This document shows, one piece after another, positions 43,803 through 52,400 of a DNA stretch of 64,000 nt. The stretch is taken from the NCBI RefSeq assembly GCF_923079645.1, contig NZ_CAKLPY010000001.1, forward strand, positions 1,632,001 through 1,696,000. The letters run 5' to 3'. A program made the translations under genes and the position numbers. Position 1 is the stretch's first letter. Every line of letters begins with the position of its first letter. Origin of the DNA: Emticicia aquatica (GTDB lineage: Bacteria; Bacteroidota; Bacteroidia; Cytophagales; Spirosomataceae). A model generated the notes under the pieces. It was not told where the DNA came from, ran no database searches, and was given only the letters and a program-made list of their open reading frames with translations.

Positions 43803-45017
43803 CTATTTTTCTAATACTTTCTCAACTAATTCAGCTGCTTCTTTCAAAACAATTGCTGAATAAACTTTCAAGCCTGAGTCATTAATAATTTTAGCACCTT
43901 CTGCTGCATTTGTTCCTTGTAAACGAACAATAATTGGAACTGGAATCTCGCCAATAGCCTTGTAAGCTTCAACAACACCATTCGCAACACGGTCGCAACG
44001 AACAATACCACCAAAAATATTAATTAAAATTGCCTTTACATTTGGGTCTTTCAAGATAATTCTAAAACCAGCTTCAACAGTTTTAGCATTTGCACCACCA
44101 CCTACGTCTAAAAAGTTAGCGGGTTCACCACCAGCCAATTTAATAATATCCATTGTCGCCATTGCTAAACCAGCACCATTAACCATACAACCAACGTTTC
44201 CATCAAGTTTTACATAGTTAAGGTCATTGTCAGATGCTTCTACTTCCAATGGGTCTTCCTCAGCTTTATCACGCATTGAGGCTAAATCTGAGTGACGATA
44301 TAAAGCATTGTCATCCAAGTTAACTTTAGCATCAACAGCAAGAATTTTGTTGTCAGATGTTTTAAGAACAGGGTTAATTTCAAACATTGAAGAATCTGAT
44401 TCAACATAAGCTTGGTAAAGTGAACTTACGAATTTAACCATTTCTTTGTTTGCAACGCCAGTCAAACCTAATTTATCGGCAATTTTACGAGCTTGGAATG
44501 CTTGTAATCCAACGCGTGGGTCAATCCATTCTTTGAATATTTTTTCTGGATGATGCTCTGCAACTTCCTCAATATCCATTCCACCTTCAGTCGAAGCCAT
44601 AATTACATTACATCCTTTTGCTCTATCAAGCAAAATACCCATGTAATATTCTTTTGGCTCACTTTCGCCAGGATAATAAGCATCTTCTGCAATCAATACT
44701 TTATTTACTTTCTTGCCTTCTGCTCCAGTTTGGATAGTTACAAGTACATTTCCAAGCAAATTAGTTGAAATGCGTTGTACATCATCAGCAGATTTTGCTA
44801 ATTGTACACCTCTTTGCTCAGTGCCTACGATACTTCCCTTACCACGTCCACCAGCGTGAATTTGTGATTTCACAACGGCAAACTTAGAATTGGTCATTTC
44901 GGCAATTTGCTGATAGGCAGCCACTGCTTGCTCAGGCGTTTCGGCTACGATTCCTCGCTGAATTCGCACACCATAACGGCTTAGTATTTCTTTACCTTGA
45001 TACTCGTGAACGTTCAT
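43803..45017 (-). CDS. sucC: succinyl-CoA synthetase beta subunit
   Basis: The ATP-grasp subunit that, with SucD, makes succinate and ATP (or GTP) from succinyl-CoA. The start MNVHEYQGKEILSRYGV at ATG 45017 is the universal SucC N terminus, so the 24-residue upstream extension is rejected. SQIHAGGRGKG and MVNGAGLAMATMDIIKLAGG are core blocks. Length is 404 aa. SucD is not adjacent, so the two subunits are encoded at separate loci, as often seen in Bacteroidota. Confidence 0.95.
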   Translation of the reverse strand: MNVHEYQGKEILSRYGVRIQRGIVAETPEQAVAAYQQIAEMTNSKFAVVKSQIHAGGRGKGSIVGTEQRGVQLAKSADDVQRISTNLLGNVLVTIQTGAEGKKVNKVLIAEDAYYPGESEPKEYYMGILLDRAKGCNVIMASTEGGMDIEEVAEHHPEKIFKEWIDPRVGLQAFQARKIADKLGLTGVANKEMVKFVSSLYQAYVESDSSMFEINPVLKTSDNKILAVDAKVNLDDNALYRHSDLASMRDKAEEDPLEVEASDNDLNYVKLDGNVGCMVNGAGLAMATMDIIKLAGGEPANFLDVGGGANAKTVEAGFRIILKDPNVKAILINIFGGIVRCDRVANGVVEAYKAIGEIPVPIIVRLQGTNAAEGAKIINDSGLKVYSAIVLKEAAELVEKVLEK

Positions 45018-45244
45018 GTAAAGTAGGATTTTTTTAAGTTTTAAATTTTTTGCTAAATTAGTGAACAAAAGTGAAATAACAATTATCATTTATCAGTTAA
45101 TTGCTAAATTGCTATAATATTCTGTGGTTGTATTGCTTGAAGCACAATTATCTATGATTTTCAAAATAAATAATTGACAAACTTACATCAGATTTAAGCA
45201 AAAATCCACCAAAAAAATATTTATAGGAATAAAACAAAAATAAT

Positions 45245-45895
45245 ATGCTTATTGCAAAAAATATCAAAAAAAACTACGGAAATCTACAAGTTCTCAAAGG
45301 TATCGACTTAGAAATTAAGCAAGGAGAAGTAATTTCTATTGTGGGAGCCTCAGGAGCAGGAAAAACAACTTTATTACAAATTTTGGGAACACTTGATAAA
45401 GCTGATTCGGGCGAAGTATTACTCAACGGTATAGATTATAGTTCACTGAAAGATAAGGAATTAGCTAAATTTAGAAATGAAAAAATTAGTTTTATTTTTC
45501 AATTTCATAACTTAATGCCCGAATTTACGGCTCTCGAAAATGTATGTTTACCAGCTTGGATTGGAAGAAAAGACAACGAAGAAACAACTAAAAAAGCCCA
45601 AGAATTATTGAATTTATTGGGTTTAAAAGACAGAGCAAAACATTTTCCTTCTGAACTTTCAGGTGGTGAACAGCAAAGAATAGCAGTAGCAAGGGCACTA
45701 ATTAATTCGCCTGCTGTTGTATTTGCCGACGAGCCAAGTGGGAATCTGGACTCAAAAAATGCTGAAGAATTACATCAAATGTTTTTTGAACTAAGGAAAC
45801 AATTCAATCAGACATTTGTTATTATTACTCACAACGAACATTTGGCTAATATGGCTGACCGAAAATTAGTTATGCAAGACGGAATGATTGTTTAA
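45245..45895 (+). CDS. ABC transporter ATP-binding protein (LolD family)
   Basis: A 216-aa ATPase of the MacB/LolD/FtsE clade. Walker [13 protein letters not shown], the signature [15 protein letters not shown] and Walker [13 protein letters not shown] are intact. It is not next to a permease; the candidate partners are the two LolE-type permeases at 4047 and 10293. It is the first gene of a short plus-strand pair with the queuosine-precursor transporter, 42 bases downstream. Confidence 0.9.
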   Translation: MLIAKNIKKNYGNLQVLKGIDLEIKQGEVISIVGASGAGKTTLLQILGTLDKADSGEVLLNGIDYSSLKDKELAKFRNEKISFIFQFHNLMPEFTALENVCLPAWIGRKDNEETTKKAQELLNLLGLKDRAKHFPSELSGGEQQRIAVARALINSPAVVFADEPSGNLDSKNAEELHQMFFELRKQFNQTFVIITHNEHLANMADRKLVMQDGMIV

Positions 45896-45937
45896 TTCTT
45901 TTAAAAATGTTATCCATATTTTAACCTTCTTACATTT

Positions 45938-46720
45938 ATGGCTGATTCAATCAAAAATAAAAAACAAACGCTTTACTTAATTTTGTGCGGAATTTTTTTG
46001 ACTAATGCCGTAGTTGCGGAAGTAATTGGTGCAAAAATATTTTCAGTAGAAGCCACATTAGGCATTTCTCCCTTGCAAATTCCATTATTTGGTCAAAAAT
46101 TCAATTTTAATATGTCGGCTGGTGTCTTAAATTGGCCTTTTGTTTTTATTACGTCAGATATTATAAATGAATATTTTGGTAAAAGTGGCGTCAAGAAAAT
46201 ATCGTATTTAACAGCTATTTTAATCGCTTACTCATTTATTATTATTTATGTTTCTACAATTGTTTCACCTGCTGATTTTTGGGTAAATCATAATAATAAA
46301 GATAAAGCTGGGAATTTTTTAAATATTGACGATGCTTACGGAATTATTTTTAGACAAGGTTTAGGTATTATTTTAGGTTCGATAACTGCTTTTTTGGTAG
46401 GTCAAATCTTGGATGCAACTGTATTTCATTGGTTGAGAAAATACACAAATAATAAAATGATTTGGTTAAGAGCAACGGGTTCAACGCTGATTTCTCAACT
46501 TGTTGATAGTTTTGTTGTTGTTTTTATTGCATTTTATCTTTTTGGAAATTGGACACTCACCGAAGTATTCACGACTGGTACTAATAATTATATTTACAAA
46601 TTTGTAGTTGCGATATTACTTACGCCATTAATTTACTTTGCTCATAATATAATTGATAAATATTTGGGCAAAGAGCATGCCCACAAAATTATTGATGAGG
46701 CAACTTTTACTCCTATGTGA
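45938..46720 (+). CDS. queuosine precursor transporter (YhhQ/DUF165)
   Basis: A 260-aa inner-membrane protein with about six helices. AEVIGAKIF, GVLNWPFVFITSDIINEYFG and GSTLISQLVDSFVVVFIAFY are conserved blocks of the YhhQ/VUT family, which imports queuosine precursors such as preQ0 or preQ1 for tRNA modification. No queuosine synthesis genes adjoin it. It ends at a terminator facing the Cys-rich peptide gene. Confidence 0.9.
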   Translation: MADSIKNKKQTLYLILCGIFLTNAVVAEVIGAKIFSVEATLGISPLQIPLFGQKFNFNMSAGVLNWPFVFITSDIINEYFGKSGVKKISYLTAILIAYSFIIIYVSTIVSPADFWVNHNNKDKAGNFLNIDDAYGIIFRQGLGIILGSITAFLVGQILDATVFHWLRKYTNNKMIWLRATGSTLISQLVDSFVVVFIAFYLFGNWTLTEVFTTGTNNYIYKFVVAILLTPLIYFAHNIIDKYLGKEHAHKIIDEATFTPM

Positions 46721-46729
46721 AGCAATAAA

Positions 46730-46760
46730 AAAAGGGCCTTAGTAATTCTAAAGCCCTTTT
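46730..46760. terminator. bidirectional terminator after the transporter
   Basis: AAAGGGCCTTAG pairs with CTAAAGCCCTTT (one internal mismatch) across a 5-base loop, followed by T7. Confidence 0.82.
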
Positions 46761-46761
46761 T

Positions 46762-46932
46762 TTATTGCTTTTCAATTTCTGGCAAATCAACAAAATCAAA
46801 ATTAGTTGTCTTGCAATTTCCACCACATCCTGCACAACCCGATGATTTTGCTGAAAATTGCTTACGAATATTATTTCCCAAATAAAACAAAGCACCTAAA
46901 AAAACAAGTCCGATAATAATATTTTCTATCAT
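46762..46932 (-). CDS. FeoB-associated-type Cys-rich membrane peptide
   Basis: A 56-aa protein with one membrane helix (MIENIIIGLVFLGALFYL) and a soluble tail holding CAGCGGNC. This matches the small Cys-rich proteins often found beside FeoB iron transporters, but no feoB is nearby. ATG 46932 is chosen because it overlaps the TGA of the upstream bacillithiol transferase gene (ATGA), showing coupling; the longer frame from 46977 lies inside that gene. Confidence 0.78.
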   Translation of the reverse strand: MIENIIIGLVFLGALFYLGNNIRKQFSAKSSGCAGCGGNCKTTNFDFVDLPEIEKQ

Positions 46933-47462
46933 TTCAATGCTTGAATAATGTGTTGATAATGATGCTCCGAATGCCAAGCATACAAGGCAATTACTTCTTG
47001 AATTTCAAAAGATTTTTGATAACCGCCATGATAATATGTCTTTTTTAAAGCTTTTTTATCAAGGTTTTTAAACAAAAAAACCATTCTTTTATGGACTCCT
47101 TCGATTATCTGCAATGATGGTTTAATTGGCATACTGTGGTCAGGCAATAATGCCCAAGCTGCTTCGTCATACCCTTTAATTGGTGGATTTTGCTCGGTCA
47201 AAGCAAATCTAATACGCGTAAACATATTGATATGACTATCGGCAATATGATGAACTACCTGGCGAACCGTCCAACCATCTGGTCTGTAAGGAGTATCGAA
47301 TTGACTATCAGTTAGTTTTGAAGTTAATGCTTTTAATCTTTGAGGTAATTTATCTAACACTTTTATATGCGAACGAGTGTCGGCACTTGAATATTTTTTA
47401 CCATATTCAAAATCACCAATTGGGTATTTTAGCTGTTCTATACTCGATATTTCCATATTCAT
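46929..47462 (-). CDS. YfiT-type bacillithiol S-transferase (DinB fold)
   Basis: A 177-aa four-helix DinB/YfiT protein that is expected to attach bacillithiol to electrophiles, with a metal site of three His. Visible ligands: His in QVVHHIADSH (two candidates) and HSEHHYQHI near the C terminus. LKYPIGDFEYGKKYSSA is the conserved N terminus. The bacilliredoxin at 15028 gives independent support for bacillithiol use. Coupled by overlap to the Cys-rich peptide gene. Confidence 0.87.
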   Translation of the reverse strand: MNMEISSIEQLKYPIGDFEYGKKYSSADTRSHIKVLDKLPQRLKALTSKLTDSQFDTPYRPDGWTVRQVVHHIADSHINMFTRIRFALTEQNPPIKGYDEAAWALLPDHSMPIKPSLQIIEGVHKRMVFLFKNLDKKALKKTYYHGGYQKSFEIQEVIALYAWHSEHHYQHIIQALK

Positions 47463-47510
47463 ATATATTGAATAAGTTTCAAATTTACATCTTCACTTGT
47501 AAGTTATTTA

Positions 47511-48302
47511 CTATTTCCAATAACGTTGAATTTCGGCTAACAGTTCCGAATGAACAGCCGAACCAACTACTACATCTCCACCAAAAAGATGATTATCACC
47601 ACCTGAGAAATCAGATGCAAACCCACCCGCTTCAGTGACTAATAATATTCCTGCTGCCATATCCCAAGAATTGAGATTATATTCATAAAAACCGTCAAAA
47701 TAACCACATGCTGTATAGGCTAAATCTATTGCCGCCGAACCCATTCTACGAAGTCCATGTGTTTTCTGCATTAATGACTCCAAAATCAGTAAATATTTGT
47801 CTTGATTTTCAAATTTATAATATGGAAAACCTGTTGCAAACAAACTTTCTCCCAAATGTTTAATTGGCGAAACGTGAATTTCTTCCCCATTTTTAAAAGC
47901 ACCGCCGCCTTTAGTTGCCGAGAAAACTTCTTTTGTACAAACATTATAGACAACACCAACCAGCAAATCTTTTCCATGAGCTAAGGCCAAACTGACTGAA
48001 TAATTTGGTAAACCATGAATAAAATTTGCAGTACCATCTAACGGATCAATTATCCAATTTAGTCCTTGCATATCGGATGTTTCGGCTGTACCTTCTTCAG
48101 TAATAAAACCAGCTTCAGGAACAATTTTCCGTAATTGGGTAACAATCAATTTTTCTGTTTCTTTATCCACATAAGAAACCACATTATTAACGTCTTTGTA
48201 TTCGACTGAAGAGCGATTAAACTTGGCCGATTCTTGGGCAATAAATAACCCTGCTTCTTGAGCAACTTCGATTGTTTGTTGGCAGATTTGCTGTAAGTTC
48301 AT
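47511..48302 (-). CDS. inositol monophosphatase family protein
   Basis: A Mg2+-dependent phosphatase with DPLDGTANFIHGLP and WDMAAGILLVTEAGG, the two family signatures, and EEGTAETSD as part of the metal site. Bacterial members hydrolyse inositol phosphates or related sugar phosphates (or act on PAP), so the substrate is open. ATG 48302 (MNLQQICQQTIEVAQ) is preferred to 48323, because a hairpin at 48321-48362 covers that codon. Predicted length is 263 aa. Downstream of the DUF4139 gene on the same strand. Confidence 0.9.
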   Translation of the reverse strand: MNLQQICQQTIEVAQEAGLFIAQESAKFNRSSVEYKDVNNVVSYVDKETEKLIVTQLRKIVPEAGFITEEGTAETSDMQGLNWIIDPLDGTANFIHGLPNYSVSLALAHGKDLLVGVVYNVCTKEVFSATKGGGAFKNGEEIHVSPIKHLGESLFATGFPYYKFENQDKYLLILESLMQKTHGLRRMGSAAIDLAYTACGYFDGFYEYNLNSWDMAAGILLVTEAGGFASDFSGGDNHLFGGDVVVGSAVHSELLAEIQRYWK

Positions 48303-48320
48303 TTTATAAGATTCTATATT

Positions 48321-48362
48321 CAAGATACGAGATTCAATTTATTACTCAAATCTCGTATCTTG
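48321..48362. other. inverted repeat between the DUF4139 and phosphatase genes
   Basis: CAAGATACGAGATT and AATCTCGTATCTTG pair over 14 bp across a 14-base loop. No T-run on the minus strand, so probably not a strong terminator. Confidence 0.45.
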
Positions 48363-48374
48363 AATTCAAATTAT

Positions 48375-50015
48375 TTAAAGTCCTTGAATATTTTTTCCTT
48401 TTGGATATTTAACATTGTATTTCAATAAAATCTCTTTGTTTTCGAGTGGTTGCAATGTCAAGTTCCAAGTTAGTTTTCCAGTTTCTCGATTAAAATCTGC
48501 ACCTTTGGCATCTTCTAACTCTACTTCAATTCTACTATCTTGTGAAATAGGTACTTGGTCTTCCATTACAATTGAAATTGGTTCATTTTTGATATTTCTA
48601 AGAGTAATTCTATAACCAAACGACTCACGAATATTTGAGCCCACATTTTTTCTCGACTTAAATTCTTCAACAACCTCACGTTTTGAAATAATTTTCTTGT
48701 CTCTTCCCATCGAAATCAATAGTGTATCTTTTGCTTCTCCGCCAGCAATATCGGTTGTACCAACAAAAGTTCCTTCAAAATAAACATTTGCTGTTCCTGG
48801 AAGCAAATTGTATTTTTCCCAATCAGTAATAATTGCTGTCAAAAATGCGTCTTTATCAAATTTTGGAACTGTATAATATTTATAGTTTGAACGTAACGAA
48901 TGATTTTGAATATCAACCATTTCAGCATTTCCACCTGAATTAATATTATATGGAATTGCAATATCAAAATTTACAGCTAAAGTGGTTTGAACAGTATTTA
49001 CAAATGCGGCAGTCGTACTTACTTCTTGCAAGGGAGCGGCATCCATTGCCATCGCTTGGGGTGCCTCAAATTTCATTGCTCGTGAATTTTTGTTTAGCAT
49101 CAATATTGGTTCATAAATATTTACAAATTGAGCTGACAATTCGGGTTTTGTACCTCCTTCGGCTGGATTCGCTGTTGATAAAGTTAATTTAACATTTTTC
49201 CAATCAATGCCTGTATTTTGAAAAACATTGGCACGGTATGCTAAATCAATATTACTTTTTATATCTTTTGCTCTAATATCATATATTGGCGACCAACCCG
49301 CACCATTGGCAATATATGTTAAATTTAGTTCAATAATAGCATTTGCTTTGGCTGTAACAGTCAATTCTATTTCGCCCGCAGGTTGATTAACATTTGTTCC
49401 TTGCGAATTGAGTTGTTGCTGAAAACAGTTGATTTTATCTTGCAAATCTTTAGATTGACGTACTAATTGCATTTGACGAGTACCGATTTCAGTAAGTTTT
49501 GTTCGGAAAAAATCCATCATTTCTTTCAAATCTTCTGGCGTAACACCGTCTTTTTCATTCTTAACATTTGAATTTGCCATAAGCATACTTCTCTCATTTT
49601 CGGCAACTTTCACTAAAACATCCACCACTTCAAGCTCGCTTTTGGTTATTTTAAGTGAATCTTCCAAAACACTTCTTTTTTTGTTTCCCAAATAATTTTG
49701 CTTGAATTTTACCCCCATAATTACTACTTCTCCTTTACCACCAATCTGAATACTATTGGGGTCGGCAGTTGTAGCAATATTACCAATGATGAGTTTAGTT
49801 GTACCTGACTGCACTGAAGTTTTTATTCGAGCATCAATCTGAGCTCGATTCAGAAAAACCGTAATATGCTGATTTTCTGCATCAGTTCGCACTTGACTTT
49901 GGGAAAAAATCGGAAAATTAAAGCCTAAAAGTAAAGCTCCAAGCCCCAAAGTTGAATGTAAAAGTGATATTTTCGAATAAAATAAGGTTAGCAGTGACTG
50001 CAAATAGATTTTCAT
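48375..50015 (-). CDS. DUF4139/MuiA-like secreted protein
   Basis: A 546-aa exported protein with an N-terminal signal (about 1-39), a DUF4140-like N-terminal domain (AENQHITVFLNRAQIDARI), a central coiled coil (residues about 110-200, ELEVVDVLVKVAENERSM) and a DUF4139 beta-domain (YIANGAGWSPIYDIRA; STANPAEGGTKPEL; SFGYRITLRNIKNEPISI). This architecture matches mucoidy inhibitor A relatives. The biochemical function is unknown. Likely periplasmic. Confidence 0.85.
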   Translation of the reverse strand: MKIYLQSLLTLFYSKISLLHSTLGLGALLLGFNFPIFSQSQVRTDAENQHITVFLNRAQIDARIKTSVQSGTTKLIIGNIATTADPNSIQIGGKGEVVIMGVKFKQNYLGNKKRSVLEDSLKITKSELEVVDVLVKVAENERSMLMANSNVKNEKDGVTPEDLKEMMDFFRTKLTEIGTRQMQLVRQSKDLQDKINCFQQQLNSQGTNVNQPAGEIELTVTAKANAIIELNLTYIANGAGWSPIYDIRAKDIKSNIDLAYRANVFQNTGIDWKNVKLTLSTANPAEGGTKPELSAQFVNIYEPILMLNKNSRAMKFEAPQAMAMDAAPLQEVSTTAAFVNTVQTTLAVNFDIAIPYNINSGGNAEMVDIQNHSLRSNYKYYTVPKFDKDAFLTAIITDWEKYNLLPGTANVYFEGTFVGTTDIAGGEAKDTLLISMGRDKKIISKREVVEEFKSRKNVGSNIRESFGYRITLRNIKNEPISIVMEDQVPISQDSRIEVELEDAKGADFNRETGKLTWNLTLQPLENKEILLKYNVKYPKGKNIQGL

Positions 50016-50224
50016 AGTAAGATTGTTTTTGTTTTTGTAAAAACGTTGCGGCTTTATTTTATTGTGTGAACGGATTGTTAATATCCAATCAGAAAGACAA
50101 TTTTAAGAAAAAAACTTTGTTTTACCTGTATTATTTAGAGTAATTTGCTCGAAAATAATGATTTGTCTATTTGAAGTATTTATTACCTCAATTTTTGGTG
50201 CTTTAGAAGCCTTCATCTGAATTT

Positions 50225-51295
50225 ATGATTAAAGAAAAAAATCTCCGTCGTTTTACTGAAAATATCTTTTTGAGTATCGGTTGTCCAAAAAAAGATGCAA
50301 AATTAGCAGCAGATGTATTGATTTCGGCCGACTTGCGTGGTGTAGATTCGCATGGAACTGCTCGTTTAGTTGGATATGTTCGTTTGTATGACAATGGTCG
50401 TTTGAACCCAAATCCTGTAATAAAAATCATTCACGAAACTCCTTCTACGGCTGTCATTGATGGAGATAAAGGCCTTGGACTTATTGTGGCACCTTACGCC
50501 ATGAATGTTGCCATTAAAAAAGCAAAACGCTACGGTTCAGGCTGGATTTCAGTGCAAAACTCTAATCATTTTGGCATTGCAGGTTATCATTCTATGTTGG
50601 CTTTACCTCACGATATGATTGGTTGGGCAATGACAAATTCTGCTCCTTTGGTTGTTCCAACTTTTGCTATTGAAAAAATGTTGGGTACAAATCCAATTGC
50701 GGTTTCTGTGCCTGCTGGAAATCAACCACCATTTGTAGCGGACTTTGCCACAACAGCGGTTGCTTATGGAAAATTAGAAATTCTTCAACGAAAAGGTCTT
50801 TCAGCACCAATCGGATGGGTACAAGACGCCAACGGCAATTATACGGATGATGCAAACGCCATCAAAAATGGCGGAGGATTACTCCCGCTCGGTGGCGACC
50901 GTGAACACGGCAGTCATAAAGGCTACGGATTAGGAGCAATTGTTGATATTTTTTCGGGAGTTTTATCTGGGGCTAATTTTGGACCATGGGTTCCTCCTTT
51001 TGCAACGGCCGGTTTTCATGGTGTGGCAGCAGAACAAGTTGGAAAAGGAACAGGACATTTTTTGGGAGCGATGAGAATTGATGGATTTCGTCCAAAAGAG
51101 GATTTCAAAGCAAGCATGGATACTTGGATTGAACGTTTCAGAAATGCCAAACACGTTGATAATCAGCCTGTTTTAATTCCAGGCGACCCTGAACGAGAAC
51201 TTGAAAAAGAAAGAAGAACTAACGGAATCCCATTAAACGATAAAGTAATTGAAGATTTACAAACATTAGGCAACCGATTTAATGTAAAGTTTTAA
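50225..51295 (+). CDS. malate/L-lactate dehydrogenase family (Ldh2-type) oxidoreductase
   Basis: A 356-aa NAD(P)-dependent 2-oxoacid reductase of the Ldh2/MdhB family, distinct from the Rossmann-type LDH. SADLRGVDSHGTARLVGYVRLY with the catalytic His, NSNHFGIAGYHS, and GSHKGYGLGAIVDIFSGVLSG are the family blocks. Substrate may be malate, lactate, ureidoglycolate or a keto-gulonate analogue; the sequence does not decide. It stands alone with its own terminator. Confidence 0.9.
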   Translation: MIKEKNLRRFTENIFLSIGCPKKDAKLAADVLISADLRGVDSHGTARLVGYVRLYDNGRLNPNPVIKIIHETPSTAVIDGDKGLGLIVAPYAMNVAIKKAKRYGSGWISVQNSNHFGIAGYHSMLALPHDMIGWAMTNSAPLVVPTFAIEKMLGTNPIAVSVPAGNQPPFVADFATTAVAYGKLEILQRKGLSAPIGWVQDANGNYTDDANAIKNGGGLLPLGGDREHGSHKGYGLGAIVDIFSGVLSGANFGPWVPPFATAGFHGVAAEQVGKGTGHFLGAMRIDGFRPKEDFKASMDTWIERFRNAKHVDNQPVLIPGDPERELEKERRTNGIPLNDKVIEDLQTLGNRFNVKF

Positions 51296-51307
51296 AATGC
51301 TTCAAAC

Positions 51308-51352
51308 AAAATACGAGAAAAGTCTTAATATTTGACTCTTTCTCGTATTTTA
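51308..51352. terminator. terminator after the Ldh2-type gene
   Basis: AAAATACGAGA pairs with TCTCGTATTTT around an imperfect inner stem, in a gap between convergent genes. Confidence 0.7.
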
Positions 51353-51365
51353 TTCCAAGGAAGAT

Positions 51366-52283
51366 TTACCATTTTTCGTAACCTTCAACTGGTTTCCAAT
51401 TAGATTTGGGCTCATAATAATTCCATAAAAGTGAACCTACCTTACGTAATAATTCAAAACCTTCATTGCTTCTCTCCGACGATTCATCTTTTTGTTTTTT
51501 TGTAATTATGCAATAAACATATTCTCCATGCGGTGCGTGAACAAACACAACCTCCGAGCGAGAACGATTCACTGCTCCATTTTTGCTTCCAGTTTTAATA
51601 TTTTCTGGCAATTGCGACAGCCCTTCGCCATCCCAATACTGTCGTCCAAGATTTCTATACATTCTATCAGATGCTGCTGGCGTAAAAATTTTCTTTTCAC
51701 GAAGCATAGACATAATTTCTGCCATTTCTCTTGGAGTTGTCTGTCCCCAACCATATTCAGTTCTATTTACTTCTCTTCCTGGTGTACGAGAATTAACTCT
51801 GGTATTTTTAAAGCCCAATGAATCAATTATCGAATTAATGCGGTTTCCTCCACCAGCAAGAGCCTGCAACCACAAGCTTCCAGTATTATCACTAACGGTA
51901 CACATCAATGTCATCACTTCACTTAGGGGCAATTTCGCTCCATCTTTCAATGAACCTACAATTCCATCGTCATAATCAAGCGAGTCTTTGTAGATTAACT
52001 CTTGGTCATACTTCAATTCACCTTTCAATATTTTATCAAAAGTTCCAATCATTATTGGAATTTTCACCATACTTGCCGTTGGAAAAATCGTATCAGCATT
52101 TATAGCCACGAATTTATTTGTTTTAAAATTTTTGGCATAAACACCAACAACCCCATTAAAGCCGTTTAAAGTTTCAAGTAGTTTTTTTTTCAAGATAATG
52201 TCTTCTTTTGCAACTTGTGAAAAGGAATTTTCAGAAAAGACAACCATTAATAAAAAGATGGTGAAACGCAAGTAATTTTTCAT
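51366..52283 (-). CDS. class A beta-lactamase-fold serine hydrolase
   Basis: A 305-aa exported protein with the serine beta-lactamase motifs: SxxK at Ser71-Lys74 (TASMVKIP), SDN at 131-133 and KTG at 230-232 (IKTGSKNGAVNRSRSE). The E166-region equivalent may be in NRTEYGWGQTTPREMA, a divergent form. It may be a lactamase or a peptidoglycan-modifying enzyme; resistance is not established. ATG 52283 gives a clean signal peptide; a longer frame from 52373 runs through the promoter. Confidence 0.82.
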   Translation of the reverse strand: MKNYLRFTIFLLMVVFSENSFSQVAKEDIILKKKLLETLNGFNGVVGVYAKNFKTNKFVAINADTIFPTASMVKIPIMIGTFDKILKGELKYDQELIYKDSLDYDDGIVGSLKDGAKLPLSEVMTLMCTVSDNTGSLWLQALAGGGNRINSIIDSLGFKNTRVNSRTPGREVNRTEYGWGQTTPREMAEIMSMLREKKIFTPAASDRMYRNLGRQYWDGEGLSQLPENIKTGSKNGAVNRSRSEVVFVHAPHGEYVYCIITKKQKDESSERSNEGFELLRKVGSLLWNYYEPKSNWKPVEGYEKW

Positions 52284-52322
52284 GTTGTTATTTAAGCGAT
52301 AAAGAGTAATTGGAAGATTAAA

Positions 52323-52352
52323 CAAAAATACTTGTTTCTTTTTAGGCATCAA
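52323..52352 (-). promoter_or_regulatory. promoter of the beta-lactamase-fold gene
   Basis: TATTTTTG on the minus strand (52323-52330) with TTG at 52350-52352, 19 bp upstream. Its leader is about 40 bases long and confirms the ATG at 52283. Confidence 0.6.
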
Positions 52353-52385
52353 AAAAGCCACACTTATCAGCATGGCTTTTTTGAT
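52348..52385. terminator. terminator after the outer-membrane receptor
   Basis: ATCAAAAAAGCCA pairs with TGGCTTTTTTGAT across a 12-base loop, immediately 3' of the receptor stop at 52401. It overlaps the -33 of the next promoter. Confidence 0.8.
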
Positions 52386-52400
52386 TTTTTTATGTTGAAA

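Noticed and set aside
45113..45118. TATAAT hexamer upstream of the LolD-type ATPase gene
   Set aside because: The Bacteroidota sigma factor uses TAnnTTTG rather than TATAAT, and such hexamers are frequent by chance in DNA this rich in A and T.
50016..50224. Gap between the DUF4139 gene and the Ldh2-type gene
   Set aside because: Divergent promoter region by position, but no convincing TAnnTTTG or RNA structure could be supported.
51583..51975. 130-codon frame opposite the beta-lactamase-fold gene
   Set aside because: Cys/Ser/Pro-rich shadow frame in the reverse of an intact gene.
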